Shown here one piece after another: positions 6,685 through 12,722 of a stretch of 12,722 bases of DNA. The DNA comes from CAYRFF01 sp964423575. GTDB taxonomy: Bacteria; Bacteroidota; Bacteroidia; Chitinophagales; Saprospiraceae. The translations under genes were made by a program, and so were the position numbers. Location: positions 1 through 12,722 of the forward strand of contig CAYRFF010000067.1 of the NCBI GenBank assembly GCA_964423575.1, written 5' to 3'. How positions within the stretch are numbered: position 1 is the stretch's first letter; each line of letters begins with the position of its first letter. The notes beneath the pieces were generated by a model. The model was not told the DNA's origin. It saw nothing but the letters and a program-made list of their open reading frames with translations, and searched no databases.

Positions 6685-9600
6685 TTAGTTCCGCAAAGAT
6701 TGATAGTATTCATCAATCAGGGCCTTATAGAAAGGTTTTAGTGGCGGTGATGTGCGCTTTAATACTTCAATTTCATTCTTACGCTTCTGCAAATATTCTG
6801 CCAAAGCCGGTGGAATTTCTTTTTCTCTCTCTTTTTTAACTGTTTCAGCCTTTCGTTTTTCGTCCATCTTCTGCTGTCTATCAGCGTTCTGCGCCTCTAG
6901 TAAACGAGTCATAATTTCTTCCTGACGCTTGAGCATTTCAGATGTCAATCGCTTGTTGACCAGATTTTTTTCGAGTTGTTCCATCTGATCGATTATGTCC
7001 TGTAGTGATTTATCTCCCAGTCCCTGCTCGCGCTTGGATTCGCTGTATTTCTCCAGCATTTTGCGGAGTTGAGCCTGCTCTTTAGCCATTCTGGCAAAGT
7101 CTTCACTGGATATTCCATCATCACCGGATTGCATTTTTTCCTTGTTTTCCTCTGCCATTTTCTGCATTTCCTCGTTCAGACCTTTCTGGCCCTCGGATAT
7201 TTTATCCATTGGTGCATCGCCGTCGCTACTAGGATTGCTCATGCCGGGATTCTCGCACATTTGGCTTCCCTCCATTTGCTGGGACATTTCCATCTGCATC
7301 TGCTCCATTGTTTCACTGAGCATCACAGCGAGATCGTTTACCGCCTTCATGGTACGTTGCTGGTGATTGGCGGCAAATTGAGTCTGTCTTTCTTCCAGAA
7401 AATCCAGACTCTGCTTTATATTGTCGTTCACTTCGCCCACTTTCTCCATAATATAAGGCTCGAGCTGGAACACGCGCTTACCCAATGCACGCAAGCTATC
7501 TTCAACCATGGAAAAATCTTCTTTAAGCTTGAATTGCCCTTGTACATTTTCTACATAAAGAGGAGTGTGGTTGTCTATTCTCTTGAAGTCATTAATCAGA
7601 TCTTCCTGATCAAATGAGATCGTTACCAGATTCTCCAGCAACTGCCTGAGAGTCTTTAAATCCTCCTGCATTTGCTCCATTCCCCCGCTGGCCATGCTGT
7701 TCTGCATTTTCTGAGACATTTGCTGCATCTGCTTGGCAGCATCTTTCATTTTCTCTGAAGCACCGCTATTGTTGTCATCACCCAGGTTTTCCTGCCCTTG
7801 TTGCATATCGTCCATGATGTTGTGCATATCCTTTTCCGGATCTCCTATATCCTTAGGCTTGGCCAGTTTTTTATTATCCTTGGCAATCTCTTCCATCTTG
7901 TCCTTAATCTTCTCAAACTCGTCCATGAGTTTCTGATGCTCTTCCATTAAGGCATCCTGAGCTTCTTTGTCATTTGAGTCGGTGTTTTTAGCTTCCTCGC
8001 TCAGGTCCATCTCTTTTTCAGCAAGTTCTTCTATTTTCTCCATCTGCTGCTGGATATCCCGCTCCAGTTGAAGAGTCTTGAAAAGCTCCTTGAGTCTATC
8101 CAGGTCGAGATCTTGCTCCTTTTGGCGCTTATCCATCTCGTCCATCATTTCCAGACTTTTATCTTTATCGAGCTCTTGCATCAATTCCTGAATCTTCTCC
8201 AGTAATTCCTCGAGTTCAGATTTCTGATCCATTTTGTCCAGAAGTTCCTCGAGTAAATCCTGTTTTTCCTGCAGAGCCTCGTCAGGATCGTTGAATTCCT
8301 TCTGATTCTCTTTGTTTTCCTTGAACTTGTCGCGCGCCTCTTCTATTTTTTCCTGAATCTCTTTTTGTAACTTCAATAGATCTTCGAGGGCTTTCTTGTC
8401 CTGCCAGTTCACATCTTGCTGTGAAAGCAGTTTGTTTCTCAGCTTTTCTATTTCCTGTTTTAATTGCTCATTTTGCTGAAATGCCCTCATGAGATTGGAG
8501 GTGATATCTTCCACATTTTGCTCTTCCATTTTCTCGTACTCTTCGATAGATGGCTTGGCAACGCTCATAATAGGGCTACGGGAGGACTTAGGGCCGTTTA
8601 CAGCATCGTTATCATACACCTGATAGTAGAAATTAATTTGCTCACCTGGCTTCAGATTTATATCCTGCAAGTTGAATATATCCTCAAAGTCAACTTCAAG
8701 TCCTCTGTTAATTTCGATTTTCCTTGTATGTGTATCACCTTTTTTGCCATGAGCATCAATGATATAATACCTGAACTGCAAGGCGGAAATTCCATAGTCA
8801 TCTCTTGCTTTACCGACAAAGAAAATCGGAGCGTTTAATGTGGAGTCACTGAATTTTTCCACATTGATAATCGGATAATTATCTGGAATTGTCGAAATGT
8901 TATAGGAAACCGAATCCGCATTTGTGATATTATTTCCGGAGACGAAAAACTTCAGCTCTTCGTGGTTTAAAGCATGAGTTTTGGACAGGAACTCTCCCTT
9001 GATATTTGGAGACTTCTGTGCGTGAAGAAGACTATCGCTATTCTCTGAACTTAGATAGGATAAATCGTCTGTATTCAGGGTTGAAAACACCCAGTTCAGC
9101 TGAGTACCTACCGGAACAATAATATCTCCGGTGTTTTTTATTACCTCATCCCGCTTCCCAAGATATTTTGGATAGCTCAATTCAATCTTGAAACTCTCTA
9201 TGGAAGGCTTTCCTATAACCTTTATGGTATATGGCCTGGACACTACACTTCCCGACTGAAATTGAATAGTTCTGTCTGATTGTATATTCTTTAGCTGATA
9301 GGAAAAGGCATTGGGGCCGGTTTTCCGCATTCCATAAGAATATCCGTTAATGAGAATCTGAGCATCATTAGGCAGATATTCTCCATCGACCACAACATCT
9401 ATATCTACATCGGAAAACTGAAGCACTTCCAGGTCTTTCAGCAATAAGTCAAACTGAAATGGTGCAGGCTTCTCGTAAACCGTATTATTATTTAATAAGC
9501 GTTGAGTACTATCGGTAATCACATTGGGAGCAGCAACTATAAAAAGGAGAAGTACTGCCAGTGGTGGTAATGCGTACTTCAGATACTTCCTGTTTTCCTT

Positions 9601-10056
9601 TAAGTCAATTGCTGTCGGGAAATTTACCAGTTTAATATTTTCTGTTTTCTGCTCGATACTAGCAATGAGCAGAGAGCTATCTTCAAGACTCTTGGATTGC
9701 TCTTTCAATTGGAGAATATTCAGCAGTTTATCCTGTACTTCCGGGAAGTGATTTCCGATGATTCTGGCTGCTGTTTTATTATCAATTCTAGAGGACAGGT
9801 TAAAATACTTCAGTAGAGGTATTCCCATCCATAAACCTGCAGTTACTGCTGCAATAAGCAGAAAGCCGTAGAAAAGAGCTTTACGGACTCCTGTTTCAAA
9901 CCAGAATTCGTACTCAAGTACGTTTATGGCGATATAGGACAGAAGAACCAGGCCTATCCATAGCAAAGCTCCCCTCAAGAAATTATTGAGGTAATACTTT
10001 CTGGTAAAAGCATTTAATTTATCGAGTAAACTCAGATACGTCGGTGACTCCTTCAT
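6685..10056 (-). CDS. DUF4175-family membrane protein with long coiled-coil tail
   Basis: A giant (1123 aa from the chosen start; 1125 from the upstream ATG) of unknown function, matching what I know as the DUF4175 family. Numbered from the upstream ATG, hydrophobic helices lie near 31-50, 62-84 and 163-181, with a conserved-looking RIIGNHFPEVQDKLLNILQL between the second and third. A beta-rich, probably periplasmic Ig-like region follows (about 200-510, e.g. INGYSYGMRKTGPNAFSY, INFYYQVYDND). The rest is a very long Glu/Lys/Gln-rich helical region, broken by Met/Gln-rich patches near 775-796 and 917-934 and by Gly/Ser/Asp linkers. The end, KPFYKALIDEYYQSLRN, is uncharged compared with the coiled coil. 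The gene leads an apparent unit with the HATPase and ybeY. A word CAAATAGTA at 10101-10109 reads on the minus strand as a -7-like box with one extra base. Family call is good; no function is claimed. Confidence 0.85.
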   Translation of the reverse strand: MKESPTYLSLLDKLNAFTRKYYLNNFLRGALLWIGLVLLSYIAINVLEYEFWFETGVRKALFYGFLLIAAVTAGLWMGIPLLKYFNLSSRIDNKTAARIIGNHFPEVQDKLLNILQLKEQSKSLEDSSLLIASIEQKTENIKLVNFPTAIDLKENRKYLKYALPPLAVLLLFIVAAPNVITDSTQRLLNNNTVYEKPAPFQFDLLLKDLEVLQFSDVDIDVVVDGEYLPNDAQILINGYSYGMRKTGPNAFSYQLKNIQSDRTIQFQSGSVVSRPYTIKVIGKPSIESFKIELSYPKYLGKRDEVIKNTGDIIVPVGTQLNWVFSTLNTDDLSYLSSENSDSLLHAQKSPNIKGEFLSKTHALNHEELKFFVSGNNITNADSVSYNISTIPDNYPIINVEKFSDSTLNAPIFFVGKARDDYGISALQFRYYIIDAHGKKGDTHTRKIEINRGLEVDFEDIFNLQDINLKPGEQINFYYQVYDNDAVNGPKSSRSPIMSVAKPSIEEYEKMEEQNVEDITSNLMRAFQQNEQLKQEIEKLRNKLLSQQDVNWQDKKALEDLLKLQKEIQEKIEEARDKFKENKENQKEFNDPDEALQEKQDLLEELLDKMDQKSELEELLEKIQELMQELDKDKSLEMMDEMDKRQKEQDLDLDRLKELFKTLQLERDIQQQMEKIEELAEKEMDLSEEAKNTDSNDKEAQDALMEEHQKLMDEFEKIKDKMEEIAKDNKKLAKPKDIGDPEKDMHNIMDDMQQGQENLGDDNNSGASEKMKDAAKQMQQMSQKMQNSMASGGMEQMQEDLKTLRQLLENLVTISFDQEDLINDFKRIDNHTPLYVENVQGQFKLKEDFSMVEDSLRALGKRVFQLEPYIMEKVGEVNDNIKQSLDFLEERQTQFAANHQQRTMKAVNDLAVMLSETMEQMQMEMSQQMEGSQMCENPGMSNPSSDGDAPMDKISEGQKGLNEEMQKMAEENKEKMQSGDDGISSEDFARMAKEQAQLRKMLEKYSESKREQGLGDKSLQDIIDQMEQLEKNLVNKRLTSEMLKRQEEIMTRLLEAQNADRQQKMDEKRKAETVKKEREKEIPPALAEYLQKRKNEIEVLKRTSPPLKPFYKALIDEYYQSLRN

Positions 10057-10062
10057 AACCAT

Positions 10063-10069
10063 CCTTTCT
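10063..10069 (-). promoter_or_regulatory. Ribosome binding site that decides the DUF4175 start
   Basis: The minus strand reads AGAAAGG, then ATG GTT ATG. The purine block abuts the first ATG (10062) with no spacer but sits six bases before the second (10056). That is the usual Shine-Dalgarno distance, so ATG 10056 is the likelier start. Confidence 0.5.
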
Positions 10070-10515
10070 ATTGCCCATCTATTATAACTGCTAGCTTAGG
10101 CAAATAGTATTCTATTTTTAATATTTATTTAGCAAGAGCTATTTATAATAATATCATTAAGTGATATCGGTTTAAAGCCCGGCTATATAATACACTAACA
10201 AAAGATATCTTGTTTTGGTTAAAAAACATTAAATCTTCCAATCCTAAACTTATTAAATATTTTTTAAATGCCAAGTTTTTATGAAAAGTGTTTAATCCGA
10301 CTTCCACATGCGCATACTAATGGGAAATCCTTTACAATTTGCTTTTTCCTGAAATCACCTGACAGATATCGTCTTTTTCATCAGAGCAGTATGTGTTGAT
10401 TTTGCTCAATTTATAAGATAGGAACGGCAAAAATGTAGGAAAAAGGACTTTTTATCTGAAAATCGAAGCATTAAAGAAAAAAATATGCAAGAAAAATCTC
10501 ACATCATTATATAGA
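10070..10515. other. A/T-rich upstream region of DUF4175, no gene seen
   Basis: About 445 bases with no credible reading frame on either strand. Visible landmarks are the -7-like word for DUF4175 at 10101-10109 (minus), a perfect 6-bp inverted repeat ATATCA-TTAAG-TGATAT at 10151-10167 that would sit upstream of that start site and could be an operator, and many homopolymer A and T runs. Nothing else is recognisable. Confidence 0.4.
10151..10167. repeat. Short perfect inverted repeat, possible operator
   Basis: ATATCA and TGATAT flank a 5-base spacer. It lies about 90 bases upstream of the DUF4175 ATG and about 45 bases upstream of its -7-like word. A regulator site is only one reading; in A/T-rich DNA a 6-bp arm can arise by chance. 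Confidence 0.25.
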
Positions 10516-10636
10516 TATATTTGAGCATATAAACAAGTCTATCTCGCTGATACAGAAAGGTATATATATTGAAATTCGGGTCAGGTCTGACTGGAGGCGT
10601 GAAAGCCTATAATTCCGGCCTTTTTAGCCCCTTTTT
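10516..10636 (+). ncRNA. Candidate small RNA or attenuator leader
   Basis: TATATTTG at 10516-10523 is an exact -7 consensus, placing a start near 10530. About 50 bases later come three stems: GTCAG/CTGAC (10580-10584 with 10587-10591), AGGC/GCCT (10595-10598 with 10605-10608, loop GTGAAA), and AAAGCC pairing with GGCCTTT (10602-10607 with 10617-10623, one bulge), which runs into T-tracts at 10621-10625 and 10632-10636. The last two share GCC and cannot form together, as in an attenuator. CTGGA/TCCGG (10591-10595 with 10614-10618) would support the non-terminating fold. No gene upstream on this strand needs a terminator here, so either a small RNA of about 100 nt ends here or the leader controls the 55-aa gene at 10688. 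I do not recognise a known RNA family. Confidence 0.35.
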
Positions 10637-10687
10637 ATATATTATAAATAATTGTGTTGGCATCAATTTTGAATATGCTTAAAGCAA

Positions 10688-10855
10688 ATGAGTATAAAAT
10701 TTTTAGAAGAAACGGAATTGAAAGTGGAGAGAAACCATCCCCATAGTAAACGTCAGGACGTACAGTCTCTATATACAGATGTTCGGTTTTGGATTGCCTG
10801 CATTCTGCTCATGGCATTCCTCGTATATGTGCTGACCTTGTATCCCAATTCATAG
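10688..10855 (+). CDS. Small single-pass membrane protein, 55 aa, unknown function
   Basis: An ATG-initiated frame of 55 codons ending in TAG. The first 33 residues are polar and charged (MSIKFLEETELKVERNHPHS, then KRQDVQSLYTDVR). They are followed by one clean hydrophobic helix, FWIACILLMAFLVYVLTLYP (residues 34-53), and a two-residue end, NS. The layout suggests a tail-anchored or single-pass inner-membrane peptide. An in-frame stop at 10670-10672 limits upstream extension, so the ATG is the natural start. The ribosome site is weak (TTAAAGCAA), as is usual here. It is divergent from DUF4175 and convergent with the hydrolase, alone in an 890-base gap, and preceded by the attenuator-like leader ending at 10636. 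I recognise no family. The case for coding rests on the well-formed helix and the isolation of the frame. Confidence 0.5.
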   Translation: MSIKFLEETELKVERNHPHSKRQDVQSLYTDVRFWIACILLMAFLVYVLTLYPNS

Positions 10856-10952
10856 AAATTCCCCGTTTCTCTCTGCTACTCCCATTTTTTAGCTTTCGCA
10901 AATGTCATATCACTCACAAAACTGTTACATACGGCTTGCAATTGCTTTATTT

Positions 10953-11744
10953 CTAGTTCAATAAGCCACCTGTCACAAAATCAATTATCGCTTCGCGCGT
11001 TTTAATACGCTCTTCAAACTGCGACATATGTCCCGCATTTTCCATTAATATCAGCTCTGAAATAGAGGGATATTCAGCTTGTGAGATCTGTTTATCATAA
11101 TCAACAAGCTTGTCATGCTTTCCGAGAATTATTAGTACTGGGATATTTAATGATTTCATAATTTCTATTTGCTCTTCCTTGTCACGCATTGCTTTGAGGT
11201 ATTCTATCCAGACTTCTACAGGGACTTGATAGCTCATATCCAGAAAATGCTGTTTAGTTTTCTTGATAAAAGTTTCATTGCTATAAAATAGGTTTTCAAA
11301 TAATAGTGGTAGGTATTTTTCTGTTCCATGGTTCAGAAGAAACTGAATGCTTTTATTACGCGTTTTAACACGTTCCGGAGTATCGGCAAATGGATGGGAG
11401 TTTATCAAGCCGATTCCGGCAGTATCCTGCGGATATTCATTTGCGTAAGCTAAAGCTACATAACCTCCCAAAGAATGTCCTATGAGGATAGGTTTTTTAA
11501 TGTTCAACTCTATCACTAGCGCACGGACACAGTCAGAGAGCATTGGAATAGAAATCCCTTCCATAAATTCAGACTCACCGAATCCAGGAAAATCCATAGC
11601 TATGGATTCAAAGGGAACGTCATCATTGACATAGCGCCACATATGTTTATTTTCCGCATAACCGTGAAGGAAAATAACGATTTTATCACCACTTCCTTTC
11701 CTATCATAATGGATGATTTTATCTCTGAATCTTATACTGCCCAT
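10953..11744 (-). CDS. Alpha/beta-fold hydrolase
   Basis: A 263-aa cytosolic alpha/beta hydrolase with a complete catalytic set. The oxyanion-hole motif FLHGYAEN lies at residues 25-32, DFPGFGESE at 51-59, and the nucleophile elbow GHSLGG at 89-94 with Ser91. The acid is probably Asp211 in LGKHDKLV and the base His239 in ENAGHMSQFE. The helical cap lies between about 118 and 195. There is no signal peptide or membrane helix. The family covers esterases, thioesterases (BioH/YbfF-like), lactonases and haloperoxidase-like enzymes, and nothing in the neighbourhood narrows the substrate. Start ATG at 11744 gives the normal family N-terminus (strand, then the HG motif at about residue 27) and follows a -7 box at 11782 with a leader of about 30 bases. 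It is the only gene in its unit within the window. Confidence 0.88.
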   Translation of the reverse strand: MGSIRFRDKIIHYDRKGSGDKIVIFLHGYAENKHMWRYVNDDVPFESIAMDFPGFGESEFMEGISIPMLSDCVRALVIELNIKKPILIGHSLGGYVALAYANEYPQDTAGIGLINSHPFADTPERVKTRNKSIQFLLNHGTEKYLPLLFENLFYSNETFIKKTKQHFLDMSYQVPVEVWIEYLKAMRDKEEQIEIMKSLNIPVLIILGKHDKLVDYDKQISQAEYPSISELILMENAGHMSQFEERIKTREAIIDFVTGGLLN

Positions 11745-11781
11745 ATTCTGAATATTGAATTTATTGAACGGAGTTTATATT

Positions 11782-11789
11782 CAAATATA
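11782..11789 (-). promoter_or_regulatory. Bacteroidota-type -7 box for the hydrolase
   Basis: The minus strand reads TATATTTG, an exact TAnnTTTG match about 38 bases before the ATG, predicting a start near 11775. No clear -33 TTTG is visible. The same octamer precedes the OmpA-like gene and the candidate leader RNA at 10516. Confidence 0.5.
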
Positions 11790-11862
11790 GTTAAAAGATT
11801 GGGTTGTTGTGCCTTGTAATGGTCTTGTTTCTTTATTGAACTCTTCCAGAGTTCTGAATGGT

Positions 11863-11942
11863 CTGCGATAGCATACCCCCAGTTTCTTCTCCGCCAAAGG
11901 CGAATCATTACTGGGGGTTACGCATCTTGAACTGTTTCGCAG
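11863..11942. repeat. Triple-nested inverted repeat
   Basis: Three arms nest around one centre: CTGCGA (11863-11868) with TCGCAG (11937-11942), ACCCCCAGT (11875-11883) with ACTGGGGGT (11910-11918), and CGCC with GGCG around AAA (11892-11902). The middle arm is a perfect 9-bp pairing with five consecutive G:C pairs. There is no T-tract after it on either strand, so it is not a standard terminator. Confidence 0.6.
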
Positions 11943-12148
11943 TTATTGGATGTAAGCGAATAATCTTTAGTCCTTAGGTCTTTTACACTACAAACCACTC
12001 CTCTATCCTTCGGTGCGCTTCGCTTCACTTCGAGAACAACTTCAGGAATCGGGAGGGGAATTCAATGTTGCGCGTTTTTGTACCAATTCTACTTTAATCT
12101 TTTTGCAGGTTCTTCTAGAATAAGAAAATACAAACACAAATGAATAAA

Positions 12149-12190
12149 CGACCTGGAAAAAAGGTTAAGGTTAAGTTCAAGGTTGAGAGA
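12149..12190 (+). repeat. CGACCTGGAAAA copy followed by GGTTAA micro-repeat
   Basis: CGACCTGGAAAA (12149-12160) is the third, shortest copy of the unit also seen at 12274 and 12463. It is followed by AAGGTTAAGGTTAAG and then TTCAAGGTTGAG, a decayed tandem array of GGTTAA/GGTTGA steps. It forms part of a 20-codon basic open frame (12140-12202) that I do not accept as a gene. Confidence 0.45.
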
Positions 12191-12258
12191 TTGAGAATCT
12201 GAGGAAGACTTCTGTAAAACATCAAGAGCAATCATAAACCGCAATCATTTCCAGCAAT

Positions 12259-12314
12259 AGCTCGCCCGCTAAGCGACCTGGAAAATGCCAAGATCGAGCG
12301 TGAGAGGAAAGCTT
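12259..12314 (+). repeat. Diverged unit of about 56 bp, copy 1
   Basis: AGCTCG, nine bases, then CGACCTG, G, AAAATG, and AGCTT 51 bases after the start. The copy at 12448-12504 has the same anchors in the same order with the same 15-base AGCTCG-to-CGACCTG offset and one extra base overall. The copy ends inside the first base of the CCGCC hairpin at 12314. Confidence 0.5.
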
Positions 12315-12328
12315 CCGCCAAGGGCGGA
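12314..12328. repeat. TCCGCC-AAG-GGCGGA hairpin
   Basis: A perfect 6-bp stem with a 3-base loop. Its core CCGCCAA.GGCG is the same as the innermost arm of the nested repeat at 11892-11902, so it looks like a recurring palindromic module of this region. Confidence 0.55.
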
Positions 12329-12343
12329 TATGTTGTGAGTTCA

Positions 12344-12391
12344 CCCGATGGAATATCCGTCTGCGACGGATGGCTGCGCCATTCCATGGGG
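12344..12391. repeat. Long nested inverted repeat
   Basis: CCC (12344-12346) pairs with GGG (12389-12391), and after one mismatch ATGGAAT (12348-12354) pairs with ATTCCAT (12381-12387). Inside them ATCCGT (12355-12360) pairs with ACGGAT (12366-12371) around CTGCG. This gives 16 potential pairs over 48 bases with one asymmetric inner loop. Confidence 0.55.
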
Positions 12392-12410
12392 TAAATGGTT
12401 TATTACACTA

Positions 12411-12442
12411 ATTATCACGGATTTTGGCAGATTACACGGATT
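12411..12442. repeat. Second copy of the ATCCGTG word family, reverse orientation
   Basis: The reverse complement reads ATCCGTG, TA, ATCTG, CCAAA, ATCCGTG, ATAATT. These are the same words as at 3763-3809, in the opposite orientation and 8.6 kb away. Confidence 0.5.
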
Positions 12443-12447
12443 GTCGA

Positions 12448-12504
12448 AGCTCGAGAATAAAACGACCTGTAAAATGGCAGGAAATAAGTGTAGAAAGGGA
12501 GCTT
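12448..12504 (+). repeat. Diverged unit of about 56 bp, copy 2
   Basis: AGCTCG (12448-12453), CGACCTG (12463-12469), AAAATG and AGCTT (12500-12504) align with the copy 189 bases upstream. The spacer between AGCTCG and CGACCTG differs in sequence but not in length. There is no shared reading frame. Confidence 0.5.
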
Positions 12505-12605
12505 TCACCAGTGATACTCGTTCGCTAAGCGGAATTGCGGTTCTGCGATATGTGCAAGCAATAAGAAAGATGGTTTATTAAAGGAAGTAGAAAGGATACT
12601 CTTGA

Positions 12606-12676
12606 AAACCCTCTATATGTCGCAGAACAAAAGCATGTAGCGACCAAGCGAATCGAGGGTTTCAGCGAAGCTGAAA
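12606..12676. repeat. Nested inverted repeat plus adjacent hairpin
   Basis: AAACCCTC (12606-12613) pairs with GAGGGTTT (12655-12662) and encloses GTCGC/GCGAC (12619-12623 with 12640-12644). Immediately after, overlapping by three bases, TTTCAGC-GAA-GCTGAAA (12660-12676) is a perfect 7-bp hairpin. The overlap means the outer arm and the second hairpin compete. T-rich sequence follows only at 12699-12714. Confidence 0.55.
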
Positions 12677-12722
12677 AACACCTTTGAAAGCTCCTAGATT
12701 TTTTCGTAGTTTTTCATCAATG

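Larger units (their letters stand above)
11790..12722. other. Hairpin- and repeat-rich non-coding region
   Basis: More than 900 bases to the window edge without a convincing gene. The only frame above 60 codons (12348-12581) is made of repeat sequence. The stretch holds a simple hairpin GAACTC-TTCCA-GAGTTC (11838-11854), the nested inverted repeats listed separately, two copies of the 9-mer CGCTAAGCG (12267-12275 and 12533-12541), a diverged unit of about 56 bp present twice, and a telomere-like GGTTAA micro-repeat. I see no tRNA, rRNA or insertion-sequence ends. It could be a REP-like repeat dump, a long structured leader of a gene beyond the window, or a decayed region. Confidence 0.5.

Noticed and set aside
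7069..7617. 182-codon plus-strand frame inside DUF4175
   Set aside because: It is antisense to the Glu/Lys/Gln-rich coiled coil, whose codon bias leaves the opposite strand open and His/Leu/Phe-rich. No start signal is present.
10579..10607. Resemblance to the SRP RNA loop (GGTCAGGTC...GGAGGC...AGCC)
   Set aside because: The word GGTCAGGTC is shared, but the GGAA tetraloop and the AGCAG strand of the SRP-binding domain are missing and the flanks do not form a long hairpin.
12140..12202. Basic 20-codon frame MNKRPGKKVKVKFKVERLRI
   Set aside because: The KVKVKFKV pattern comes from the GGTTAA-type micro-repeat, and the other two CGACCTG copies do not keep the same reading frame. It is too short to support.
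12149..12504. Possible CRISPR-like array
   Set aside because: Only two to three diverged copies with spacings of 125 and 189 bases, no equal spacers and no cas genes.
12348..12581. Open frame of 77 codons on the plus strand
   Set aside because: It lies across the nested hairpin at 12344-12391, the ATCCGTG word copy and the second 56-bp unit, so its residues are translated repeats. No family resemblance or ribosome site is visible.

Overview
The window looks like chromosomal DNA of a Bacteroidota bacterium; I cannot place it below phylum. The evidence is a YbeY whose third metal-ligand His is Asp, the gene order DUF4175 / RsbW-like ATPase / ybeY, a lipoprotein with an OmpA-like domain, weak ribosome binding sites, and repeated copies of the Bacteroidota -7 promoter word TAnnTTTG ahead of genes. 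There is no integrase, transposase, CRISPR array, tRNA or rRNA in view. Most of the window is core housekeeping DNA with compact coding. Two long non-coding stretches stand out.

Layout. Positions 125-1312 (minus) hold an ArgD-like class III aminotransferase. It is divergent from a two-gene plus-strand operon: trhO (tRNA U34 hydroxylase, 1496-2545) and hemW (radical-SAM heme chaperone, 2547-3662), one base apart. These converge on a minus-strand OmpA-type lipoprotein (3874-4761), whose terminator lies in the gap. Next on the minus strand are a class I methyltransferase (4931-5575) with its own promoter, then, read from the far end, a DUF4175 membrane/coiled-coil giant (6685-10056), an RsbW-like HATPase (6228-6617) and ybeY (5773-6231). 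The HATPase and ybeY overlap by 4 bases. An alpha/beta hydrolase (10953-11744, minus) is the last large gene.

Non-coding stretches. Between DUF4175 and the hydrolase lie 890 bases. They hold a probable 55-residue single-pass membrane protein (10688-10855, plus). Ahead of it is a leader with a -7-like box and two mutually exclusive hairpins ending in T-tracts, which could be a small RNA or an attenuator. From 11745 to the window end, 978 bases hold no convincing gene. They carry at least five inverted repeats, some nested, a diverged unit of about 56 bp present twice with a third partial copy, a GGTTAA micro-repeat, and a copy of an ATCCGTG word family that also occurs at 3763-3809.

How the genes fit together. 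trhO and hemW are plausibly co-transcribed and link tRNA wobble modification with heme handling. DUF4175, the HATPase and ybeY are plausibly one transcription unit joining an envelope-anchored protein of unknown role, a serine-kinase/anti-sigma-type ATPase and an rRNA-maturation endonuclease. I see no clear defence, secretion or biosynthetic system. The best candidates for something undescribed are the leader plus small membrane protein and the hairpin-rich terminal region.
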